The notes under the pieces were generated by a model, which had not been told where the DNA came from, ran no database searches, and was given only the letters and a program-made list of their open reading frames with translations. From an uncultured Roseburia sp. (lineage in GTDB: Bacteria > Bacillota > Clostridia > Lachnospirales > Lachnospiraceae), in assembly GCA_947057405.1 (NCBI GenBank), contig CAMSEJ010000117.1, positions 1 through 7,610 of the forward strand: a stretch of 7,610 nt of DNA. Reading direction: 5' to 3'. Below are positions 1-5,414 of the stretch, in pieces (position 1 is the first letter of the stretch; each line of letters begins with the position of its first letter). A program made the translations under genes and the position numbers.

Positions 1-459
1 GCATATCAGTACGGTTATCTGCGGGAGGAAATCCAGGAGCATATATTCGATAAGCTGGCTCTTTTGCTTTCACAGAAAACCGTTAAAGGGATGTTTGAAA
101 ACGGTACGGAATACACGGTCATTGCAACCGTACTCAACCTCAATAAAGACATCATAAGGATGATCCAGCGGTTTGATTTCACCAAAAAGAACCCGAAGCT
201 GGTGTTTATCCTGACGGCCGAGCAGATTTTGTCGTTAGAAGACACCATCCTTGCGGCGTTTTTAAACTTGGTGGGGTTTGATATCCTGTTTTATGTACCC
301 ACCGGATACTTAAGCATAGAAAAATATTTCAGCAAAAAAGGCATGGAAGAACACCAGATCGGGGATTATATGTATGATTTAAAAGTTCCCGGTTTTAAAA
401 TAAAGCCTGCCGGGGCAAAACCGACCTGGCGCGATAAAATTTTTAAACGGGGGAGGTAA
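1..459 (+). CDS. yceG: YceG-like Ter-cluster protein, C-terminal fragment
   Basis: The frame is open from base 1 and ends at TAA 457-459, giving the last 152 residues of a protein whose start lies left of the window; the internal TTG at 64 is not a believable start because the frame continues upstream and no ribosome site precedes it. The fragment has the look of the YceG family (about 530-540 residues in Bacillus), a putative component of the 'biosynthetic module' linked to TerD/TelA systems. Visible support is the segment around residues 91-107 (VGFDILFYVPTGY, then IEKYF) and a basic tail ending KIFKRGR. The protein appears soluble, with no clear membrane segment in this part. Its biochemical activity is not established; a link to making a small metabolite has been proposed from genome context. 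Position directly upstream of telA/terD genes, with one gene in between, supports the call. Recognition is from memory of the family, not from a search. Confidence 0.72.
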   Translation, partial: AYQYGYLREEIQEHIFDKLALLLSQKTVKGMFENGTEYTVIATVLNLNKDIIRMIQRFDFTKKNPKLVFILTAEQILSLEDTILAAFLNLVGFDILFYVPTGYLSIEKYFSKKGMEEHQIGDYMYDLKVPGFKIKPAGAKPTWRDKIFKRGR

Positions 460-476
460 GAAGGGATGTAATTTTG

Positions 477-503
477 GCAAAGGCTGCGCAGGCGGCCTTT
501 TGC
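477..503 (+). terminator. Terminator-like hairpin after yceG
   Basis: Bases 479-487 (AAAGGCTGC) pair with 492-500 (GCGGCCTTT) around a GCAG loop, a 9-bp stem with one G-T wobble. Two more pairs (477-478 with 502-503) are possible across a bulged T. The T-run is only four bases (498-501) and partly inside the stem, so this is a weak intrinsic terminator or attenuator rather than a textbook one. It sits 18 nt after the yceG stop and would reduce readthrough into the chemoreceptor gene. Confidence 0.45.
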
Positions 504-529
504 AGGAAAAGGCAGAATTTTGTTTTAGA
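500..529 (+). promoter_or_regulatory. Weak candidate promoter for the chemoreceptor gene
   Basis: TTGCAG (500-505) could serve as a -35 element and TTTAGA (524-529) as a -10 element with an 18-base spacer; a TG at 521-522 lies two bases before the -10. The matches are partial and the region is AT-rich, so similar patterns occur by chance. It is listed because a terminator-like hairpin immediately precedes it, which would make sense if the chemoreceptor gene starts its own transcript. Confidence 0.22.
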
Positions 530-548
530 AATAAAAAATGTAAAAGTT

Positions 549-554
549 GGAGGG
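549..554 (+). promoter_or_regulatory. Ribosome binding site fixing the chemoreceptor start
   Basis: GGAGGG lies 7 bases before ATG 562. An in-frame TTG at 547 overlaps this site and so cannot be the start; the ATG at 562 is chosen. Confidence 0.85.
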
Positions 555-561
555 AACGAAC

Positions 562-2238
562 ATGAGTAACGTCCGGTTGCCAAGGGGCGAAAAGAAAAGA
601 ACGTATAAGAGAATCGGGATGAAAGTAGGGCGTGTCGTTGTTATTATGCAGCTGATTTCCGGCCTGCTGGCAGTAACCGTCTGTGTCTTAATATTCAATT
701 CCTTGATTACAGGCATGCTGGAGGATCGGTGCACAAACGGTACAAATATGCTGATGCATGAATTTGCCGCCAGAGAAGACGGAGAAGATATGACGCAGAC
801 CCTGGATAACTTAAAAGAACTTATGGGCTGTGAATTTACGGTATTCGAGGGCGATACCAGAGCCTATACCACAGTCCTTAAGGACGGGGAACGGGCGGTA
901 GGGACCAAGCTGTCGCAGGAACTGAGCGCCATTGTATTAGAACAGGGAAAATCATATGTGGGAGAGGCGGATATCCTGGATGAAGAATATCTGTGCTCCT
1001 ATGTTCCGACAAAGGGAGCCGACGGGCAGGTTAACGGCCTGGTTTTTGCCGGGATCTCCATGGCACAGTCCCGGCATGAAACGCTCAGCGCTATTTTCTG
1101 GTCGGGGATTGTGAGCGCTATAACGATTTTTATCTGCGTCCTCGTTCTGGCGGCATACTTAAAGAAGCGGGTATCCGGGCCTCTGGGAGAAATTACCCAG
1201 GTGGCTTTGCGCCTTGAGGAAGGCGATCTGGGATTAAGCAGCGGGGAAGAGGTGCGTGTCAATGTCTGTTCCAACGATGAAATCGGCATGCTGGGAGAAA
1301 TATTCAAAGATACCATGCACCGTCTGCGGGGATATATCGGCGAAATCGGCGAGGTGCTCGGGTCAATCGCAGACGGCAACCTGACCGGAACCGCAAAGCA
1401 GGATTATAAGGGCGATTTTCTGTCCATCAAACAATCGTTAGAAAGCATCCAAAAAGGGCTGAACAACACAATGGGACAGATTGCGACAAGCGCCGAGCAG
1501 GTGTCTTCGCGTTCCGAGCAGGTATCCGGCAGCGCCCAGGCGCTGGCCCAGGGAGCCACCGAACAGGCCAGCTCGGTGCAGGAAATATCCGCCACCATTG
1601 CAAATCTTTCCGAAAATGCCAGGCAGACTGCGGATAATGCAGTGGAAGCCGGAAAGCTGGTCAACCAGGCGGGCGCGCAGCTGGGCGTAAGCATGGACTA
1701 TACCAAAGACTTAAATGTTGCAATGGAAAATATGTCTAATTCATCCAAAGAAATCAGCGCCATTATCGCTTCCATTGAGAATATTGCGTTCCAGACCAAT
1801 ATTCTGGCATTAAACGCCGCGGTAGAGGCGGCGCGGGCGGGCGAAGCCGGCAAAGGGTTTGCCGTGGTAGCCGATGAAGTGGGCAGCCTGGCGGCCAAAT
1901 CCGACGAAGCCGCCAAGGCGACCAAGGAACTGATTGAAAGTTCCATTACCGCCGTTACGGAGGGGGCCCGCGCGGTAAAACGGGTTACGGAAGCTCTTGA
2001 AGAAACAAACCGGATTGCCGGCGGCGTAACGTCCCGGATGACGGTAGTGGTGGACGCCGTAGAAGATCAGACGACCGCCATCACCCAGATTACAAGCGGC
2101 ATGGAACAAATCTCCGCCGTTGTGCAGAACAACTCTGCGACAAGCGAAGAATGCGCCGCCGCCAGCCAGGAACTGAGCGCCCAGGCAGGGCTGTTAGAGG
2201 GGCTGATGCGTTCATTCCGGCTTAAGGATACGCACTAA
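562..2238 (+). CDS. Methyl-accepting chemotaxis protein (transmembrane chemoreceptor)
   Basis: A 558-residue chemoreceptor that would sense an extracellular signal and control the CheA kinase through CheW. Order of parts: short basic cytoplasmic start; membrane segment about residues 25-45; extracellular domain about 53-172 whose length and pattern (FTVFEGDTRAYTT, then VGEADILDEEYLCSYVP and a closing GLVFAGIS) suggest a single Cache type 3 sensor; second membrane segment about 178-200; HAMP linker about 200-255; then a long helical signalling domain. The signalling tip at 406-440 (IAFQTNILALNAAVEAARAGE, then GKGFAVVADEV) is nearly canonical. After DEV the usual arginine is replaced by glycine (GSLAAKS). 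There is no CheR-binding pentapeptide at the end (ends RSFRLKDTH). It lies between yceG and telA, an unexpected place for a chemoreceptor. The ligand cannot be told from sequence. The general assignment is secure; the Cache subtype is an inference. Confidence 0.96.
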   Translation: MSNVRLPRGEKKRTYKRIGMKVGRVVVIMQLISGLLAVTVCVLIFNSLITGMLEDRCTNGTNMLMHEFAAREDGEDMTQTLDNLKELMGCEFTVFEGDTRAYTTVLKDGERAVGTKLSQELSAIVLEQGKSYVGEADILDEEYLCSYVPTKGADGQVNGLVFAGISMAQSRHETLSAIFWSGIVSAITIFICVLVLAAYLKKRVSGPLGEITQVALRLEEGDLGLSSGEEVRVNVCSNDEIGMLGEIFKDTMHRLRGYIGEIGEVLGSIADGNLTGTAKQDYKGDFLSIKQSLESIQKGLNNTMGQIATSAEQVSSRSEQVSGSAQALAQGATEQASSVQEISATIANLSENARQTADNAVEAGKLVNQAGAQLGVSMDYTKDLNVAMENMSNSSKEISAIIASIENIAFQTNILALNAAVEAARAGEAGKGFAVVADEVGSLAAKSDEAAKATKELIESSITAVTEGARAVKRVTEALEETNRIAGGVTSRMTVVVDAVEDQTTAITQITSGMEQISAVVQNNSATSEECAAASQELSAQAGLLEGLMRSFRLKDTH

Positions 2239-2249
2239 TAATACATAAA

Positions 2250-2272
2250 GGGGCGGCCGGCGCAGCCGTCCC
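2250..2272 (+). other. GC-rich hairpin between chemoreceptor gene and telA
   Basis: GGGGCGGC (2250-2257) pairs with GCCGTCCC (2265-2272), 8 bp with one G-T wobble, around the seven-base loop CGGCGCA. No T-run follows, so it is not a normal intrinsic terminator. It could stabilise or mark a processing point in the mRNA, or modestly pause transcription. It lies 30 nt before the telA start, clear of the telA ribosome site. Confidence 0.5.
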
Positions 2273-2290
2273 GGCATGATGCATTTTAGA

Positions 2291-2298
2291 GAGGAAGG
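2291..2298 (+). promoter_or_regulatory. Ribosome binding site fixing the telA start
   Basis: GAGGAAGG ends 4 bases before ATG 2303 (its GAGG part is 8 bases away). The earlier in-frame ATGs at 2276 and 2279 have no purine-rich site and directly follow the hairpin, so 2303 is preferred. Confidence 0.75.
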
Positions 2299-2302
2299 CA
2301 GT

Positions 2303-3436
2303 ATGGGATTAAATTTCAGTAAAGCGGCGGTAATGCAGCAGCCCGCCGCAGAATCAAAAAACGAAATTGTGCAAAGCTACGACATTGTCGAAGACAGAAA
2401 GCAGATGAATGAGGTTCTGACCGGCACCCAGGAAGTCGACGCGCTTGTCAGCACCATTGAACTTGACAACTTAGAAACCATCGTATCGTTTGGCGCGGAA
2501 GCGGCGGAAGAAATTTCCAAAGCGTCCGACGTCGTATTAAACAGCATGAACATGTCCCAAATCGACGATTCCAGCGAAATGTTAAATACGCTCGGAAAAA
2601 TTATGTCCAAGTTCGACATTGAAGAGCTTCAGGAAAATCCGGGACTGTTTAACAAGTTGTTCGGGAACATGAGAAAGCAGCTGGATAAAATTCTGGCAAA
2701 ATATCATACTATGGGCGAAGAGGTAGACAAAATCTATGTCCAGCTAAAACAGTACGAATCGGAAATTAAGCAGTCCAACCGCAAATTGGAACAGATGTTT
2801 GTGGCAAACGTCAATTACTATCACGATCTGGTCAAATACATACTGGCCGGGGAACAGGGCTGCCGCGAAATCGAAGCGTATATCGAACAGCGGCAGGCAG
2901 ATATGCAGAGTACAGGAGACATGTCGATTCAGTTCGAGCTGCAGAGCTTAAACCAGGCGCTGCAGATGTTAGAGCAGCGGACACAGGATCTGCGGACGGC
3001 GGAAAGCGTAGCGATGCAGTCCGTGCCGATGATCAAAACAATGGAATTTTCCAATATGAACCTGGTCCGTAAAATCAATTCCGCGTTTATCGTAACGCTT
3101 CCGGTCTTCAAGCAGGCGCTTGCGCAGGCAATTATGTTAAAACGCCAGCGTATCCAGGCAGAGGCCATGTCCGCGCTTGACCAAAAGACCAACGAAATGC
3201 TGATCAAAAACGCACAGAATACGGTAGAGCAGTCGAAAATGACGGCGCGTATGGCGTCCGGCAGTTCGATCAAGATTGAAACCTTAGAAACAACCTGGAA
3301 GACAATTGTAGACGGGATCAACGAAACCAAGCAGATCCAGGACGACGCAAGGAAAAAACGCGCGGAGGATCAGGTCAGGCTTGAGAACATCAAACAGGAG
3401 TTTAACAGGATGTATCATATGCCAAACAAAAAATAG
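2303..3436 (+). CDS. telA: TelA-family toxic anion resistance protein (YceH-like)
   Basis: A 377-residue soluble, strongly helical protein of the TelA family, close to the usual length of about 360-390. Members occur with TerD proteins and are linked to resistance to tellurite and other stresses; the molecular action is not settled. Visible signs are the N-terminal region with LDNLETIVSFGAEAAEEISK, a phenylalanine/aspartate-rich LGKIMSKFDIEEL stretch, a long charged coiled-coil-like middle (about residues 125-235), and the family's C-terminal pattern from residue 326 (ETLETTWKTIVDGINETKQI, then a lysine/arginine-rich helix). No signal peptide or membrane segment is seen. Start at 2303 is chosen from the ribosome site, removing nine residues from the longest reading. 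The TAG stop overlaps the next gene's ribosome site, which implies translational coupling with the first terD gene. Confidence 0.93.
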   Translation: MGLNFSKAAVMQQPAAESKNEIVQSYDIVEDRKQMNEVLTGTQEVDALVSTIELDNLETIVSFGAEAAEEISKASDVVLNSMNMSQIDDSSEMLNTLGKIMSKFDIEELQENPGLFNKLFGNMRKQLDKILAKYHTMGEEVDKIYVQLKQYESEIKQSNRKLEQMFVANVNYYHDLVKYILAGEQGCREIEAYIEQRQADMQSTGDMSIQFELQSLNQALQMLEQRTQDLRTAESVAMQSVPMIKTMEFSNMNLVRKINSAFIVTLPVFKQALAQAIMLKRQRIQAEAMSALDQKTNEMLIKNAQNTVEQSKMTARMASGSSIKIETLETTWKTIVDGINETKQIQDDARKKRAEDQVRLENIKQEFNRMYHMPNKK

Positions 3437-3443
3437 GAGGAGG
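3435..3443 (+). promoter_or_regulatory. Ribosome binding site overlapping telA stop
   Basis: AGGAGGAGG begins inside the telA TAG stop codon (3434-3436) and ends 8 bases before ATG 3452. The overlap suggests ribosomes finishing telA help start the first terD gene. The same doubled AGGAGGAGG followed by AAA recurs before the ATPase gene. Confidence 0.85.
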
Positions 3444-3451
3444 AAATTTCT

Positions 3452-4033
3452 ATGCCAATCAGTTTATCAAAAGGACAGAAAGTGGATTTGACCAAAGGGA
3501 ACCCGGGCTTAAAAAGTATTATGGTCGGCCTTGGGTGGGACGTAAACGCGTTCGATTCCGGCGCGGATTTTGACCTCGACGCCGCGGCGTTTCTGCTGGG
3601 CGCAAACGGCAGGTGCCCGACCGAAAAAGAATTTATCTTCTACGGGAACTTAGAACATAGCAGCGAATCCGTCAAACATATGGGCGACAACTTAACCGGG
3701 GAAGGCGAAGGGGACGACGAGGAAATCCATGTCGATCTTGCCAAAATTCCCGCCAATGTCGAAAAAATAGCGTTTACGGTTACCATATACGAAGCGGAAA
3801 CCAGGCGGCAGAATTTCGGCCAGGTGTCCAATTCCTATATCCGGATTGTAGATCAGACGACCGGGACAGAGCTTATCCGCTACGATCTGGGGGAGGATTT
3901 TTCGATTGAAACGGCGATTGTCGTAGGAGAATTATACCGCCACAACGGCGAGTGGAAGTTCAATGCCATCGGCAGCGGGTTCCAGGGCGGGCTTGCGGCG
4001 CTCTGCGGGCATTACGGCATCGAAGTAGCGTAA
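3452..4033 (+). CDS. terD: TerD-family calcium-binding stress protein, copy 1
   Basis: A complete 193-residue TerD-domain protein covering the full usual length. It starts MPISLSKGQKVDL, typical of the family, and has the conserved blocks GLGWD (26-30), DFDLDAAAFLL (39-49), FYGNL (63-67), GDNLTGEGEGDDE (78-90), the QNFGQV strand (120-125), DLGEDFSIETA (145-155) and GEWKF (166-170). The acidic blocks are those associated with calcium binding in TerD proteins. It should be cytoplasmic. It is the first of three terD genes in a row, 15 nt after telA, so it is almost certainly co-transcribed with telA. The closest Bacillus relatives are the YceC/YceD/YceE proteins, but I cannot tell which one corresponds. 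Confidence 0.95.
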   Translation: MPISLSKGQKVDLTKGNPGLKSIMVGLGWDVNAFDSGADFDLDAAAFLLGANGRCPTEKEFIFYGNLEHSSESVKHMGDNLTGEGEGDDEEIHVDLAKIPANVEKIAFTVTIYEAETRRQNFGQVSNSYIRIVDQTTGTELIRYDLGEDFSIETAIVVGELYRHNGEWKFNAIGSGFQGGLAALCGHYGIEVA

Positions 4034-4061
4034 CAATCAGCAAACCGAAAGGAGGCAGTTT

Positions 4062-4643
4062 ATGCCAGTCAGTTTAAAAAAAGGACAGAAAGTCAGCCTG
4101 ACCAAAGATAACCCGGGATTGTCAAAGGTTGTCGTGGGCTTAGGCTGGGATGTAAACGCATTTGACACCGGAGGCGATTTTGACCTGGACGCCGCGGCAT
4201 TTTTGCTGGCGGACACGGGCAAAATTACAAAATCCGAAGACTTTGTATTTTACGGCAACTTAAACCATCCGTCCGGAAGCGTGCAGCACTTGGGCGACAA
4301 CCGCACCGGCGCAGGGGAAGGAGACGACGAGCAGATCAAAGTAGATTTGTCGGCGGTGCCGGCGGAGATCACCAAAATCGCGTTTACCGTAACCATTTAC
4401 GAGGCGGAACAGCGCAGCCAGAATTTCGGCCAGGTAAACAACGCGTTTATCCGCATTTATAACGAAGCGACCGGGGAAGAAATGCTGCGTTACGATTTGG
4501 GGGAAGATTTCTCCATCGAAACGGCGGCGGTCTTCGGCGAACTGTACAAAAACGGCGGCGAATGGAAGTTCAACGCAATCGGCAGCGGCTACCAGGGCGG
4601 CCTTGCGGCGCTGTGCACCAATTTCGGCGTAGAACTGGAATAG
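4062..4643 (+). CDS. terD: TerD-family calcium-binding stress protein, copy 2
   Basis: Also exactly 193 residues and aligned to copy 1 without a gap; by hand count about 133 of 193 residues are identical (near 69%), so the two arose by tandem duplication. All acidic blocks are retained: GLGWD (26-30), DFDLDAAAFLL (39-49), GDNRTGAGEGDDE (78-90) and DLGEDFSIETA. Differences cluster at residues 50-62, at the 133-142 strand and at the C-terminus. The ribosome site AAAGGAGG (4048-4055) lies 6 bases before the ATG. The gap after copy 1 is 28 nt. It is likely cytoplasmic and co-expressed with copy 1; whether the two copies form mixed complexes cannot be seen. Confidence 0.95.
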   Translation: MPVSLKKGQKVSLTKDNPGLSKVVVGLGWDVNAFDTGGDFDLDAAAFLLADTGKITKSEDFVFYGNLNHPSGSVQHLGDNRTGAGEGDDEQIKVDLSAVPAEITKIAFTVTIYEAEQRSQNFGQVNNAFIRIYNEATGEEMLRYDLGEDFSIETAAVFGELYKNGGEWKFNAIGSGYQGGLAALCTNFGVELE

Positions 4644-4655
4644 GAGGGAAATCAG

Positions 4656-5246
4656 ATGTCAGTAAGTTTACAAAAAGGGCAGAAAGTCAGTCTGTCAAAA
4701 GATAACGCGGGCCTTTCCAAAGTGTTAATCGGGCTTGGCTGGGACGAGGCAAAGCGTTCCAAAGGCGGGTTTTTCGCGCCGAAGCCGCAGCCGATTGATT
4801 GCGACGCATCGGTACTGATGCTGCAGGGCGGAAAGCTGCGGGATAAATCCGATATCGTTTATTTCGGCAACCTGTCGCATAAAACCGGGACGGTACAGCA
4901 TATGGGCGACAACTTAACCGGCGCAGGAGAAGGCGACGACGAGCAGATCATCGTAGACTTATCTAAAATTCCGGCAGAATACGACAGGATTGTGCTGGTC
5001 GTAAACATTTATGAAGCCATGAAGCGCAACCAGCATTTCGGGATGATCCAGAACGCGTTTATCCGTCTGGTGGACGGCAGGAATAATAATGAAATGTGCA
5101 AGTACAACCTGACCGACGATTATTCCGGTATGACCGCCGTAATCTTTGGCGAGGTTTACCGTCATAACGGCGAATGGAAATTTAACGCTATCGGGCAGGG
5201 AACAAACGATCCCGGCTTAGGGCAGCTTGCAAACCGCTACGTATAA
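4656..5246 (+). CDS. Divergent TerD-family protein, copy 3
   Basis: A 196-residue TerD-domain protein, clearly less like the first two copies than they are like each other. It keeps the family start (SLQKGQKVSL), GLGWD (26-30), YFGNL, GDNLTGAGEGDDE (84-96) and GEWKFNAIG. It differs where the metal-binding acidic region begins: copies 1 and 2 have DFDLDAAAF, whereas here a longer basic/proline loop (residues 32-46, with SKGGFFAPKPQP) leads into PIDCDASVL, so the first aspartate is lost while D48 and D50 remain and a cysteine sits between them. The later DFSIETA block has become DYSGMTA, losing a glutamate. The same overall form (with QHFGMIQNAF) exists in other Firmicute TerD paralogues, so this is a separate, probably conserved type rather than decay. 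The AGGAGG at 4642-4647 overlaps the previous stop codon, implying coupled translation. Confidence 0.93.
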   Translation: MSVSLQKGQKVSLSKDNAGLSKVLIGLGWDEAKRSKGGFFAPKPQPIDCDASVLMLQGGKLRDKSDIVYFGNLSHKTGTVQHMGDNLTGAGEGDDEQIIVDLSKIPAEYDRIVLVVNIYEAMKRNQHFGMIQNAFIRLVDGRNNNEMCKYNLTDDYSGMTAVIFGEVYRHNGEWKFNAIGQGTNDPGLGQLANRYV

Positions 5247-5259
5247 GGAACAGAAACAG

Positions 5260-5284
5260 GCCAGTACAGCATTCCTGTACTGGC
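5260..5284 (+). terminator. Perfect 10-bp hairpin after the terD genes
   Basis: GCCAGTACAG (5260-5269) pairs perfectly with CTGTACTGGC (5275-5284) around the loop CATTC, 13 nt after the third terD stop. The following bases are ATTTCC, a poor T-tract, so termination may be partial or the hairpin may protect the 3' end of the terD message. It is the best candidate for the end of the telA-terD transcript. Confidence 0.55.
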
Positions 5285-5362
5285 ATTTCCAACGGTTTTA
5301 TACCGTATCCGCCGTCCGAAGCAGGAAGGCGGGAACACAAAAAAGCAGAGAAAGCCAAAATG

Positions 5363-5404
5363 CAGGCTTGACAATCTGCCTGGATGGCGCCCGTGTGCGC
5401 CAGG
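5363..5404 (+). promoter_or_regulatory. Possible alternative RNA structures near ATPase ribosome site
   Basis: CAGGC (5363-5367) can pair with GCCTG (5378-5382). Alternatively CCTGG (5379-5383) can pair with CCAGG (5400-5404), which would cover the first bases of the Shine-Dalgarno site. A third stem, TGGCGC (5385-5390) with GCGCCA (5397-5402), sits directly against that site. The first two pairings exclude each other, as do the second and third. Stems are short (5-6 bp), so this is a suggestion of translational control, not a demonstrated switch. Confidence 0.3.
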
Positions 5405-5410
5405 AGGAGG
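5402..5410 (+). promoter_or_regulatory. Doubled ribosome binding site of ATPase gene
   Basis: AGGAGGAGG ends 4 bases before ATG 5415; its first AGGAGG is 7 bases away, the better spacing. This supports 5415 as the start and predicts strong translation unless the upstream pairing hides it. Confidence 0.85.
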
Positions 5411-5414
5411 AAAC

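Larger units (their letters stand above)
5247..5414 (+). other. Intergenic leader before the calcium ATPase gene
   Basis: This 168-nt non-coding stretch holds a perfect 10-bp hairpin (5260-5284), a smaller ACGGT/ACCGT hairpin (5292-5306), a possible CCGCC/GGCGG pairing (5309-5313 with 5328-5332), a purine-rich stretch (5333-5360), a TTGACA box (5368-5373) without a matching -10, and two alternative pairings next to the ATPase ribosome site. I do not recognise a known riboswitch class in it. A short open frame crosses it but has no ribosome site and no family signature. Confidence 0.6.

Noticed and set aside
64..459. TTG at 64 as the start of a 131-residue protein
   Set aside because: The same frame is open to base 1 without a stop, there is no ribosome site before the TTG, and the residues upstream fit a continuing YceG-like protein.
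999..1379. Minus-strand 126-codon frame opposite the chemoreceptor gene
   Set aside because: Antisense to a confident chemoreceptor gene, with no ribosome site or recognisable domain.
2276..2302. ATG at 2276 (or 2279) as the telA start
   Set aside because: No Shine-Dalgarno site precedes these codons, which directly follow a hairpin, while ATG 2303 has GAGGAAGG just upstream and gives the family-typical N-terminus.
5247..5414. A yybP-ykoY manganese riboswitch in the ATPase leader
   Set aside because: Such riboswitches often precede cation ATPases and TerC genes, so I looked for the conserved GGGGAGUAG-type and matching CUACUC-type segments. They are not present.
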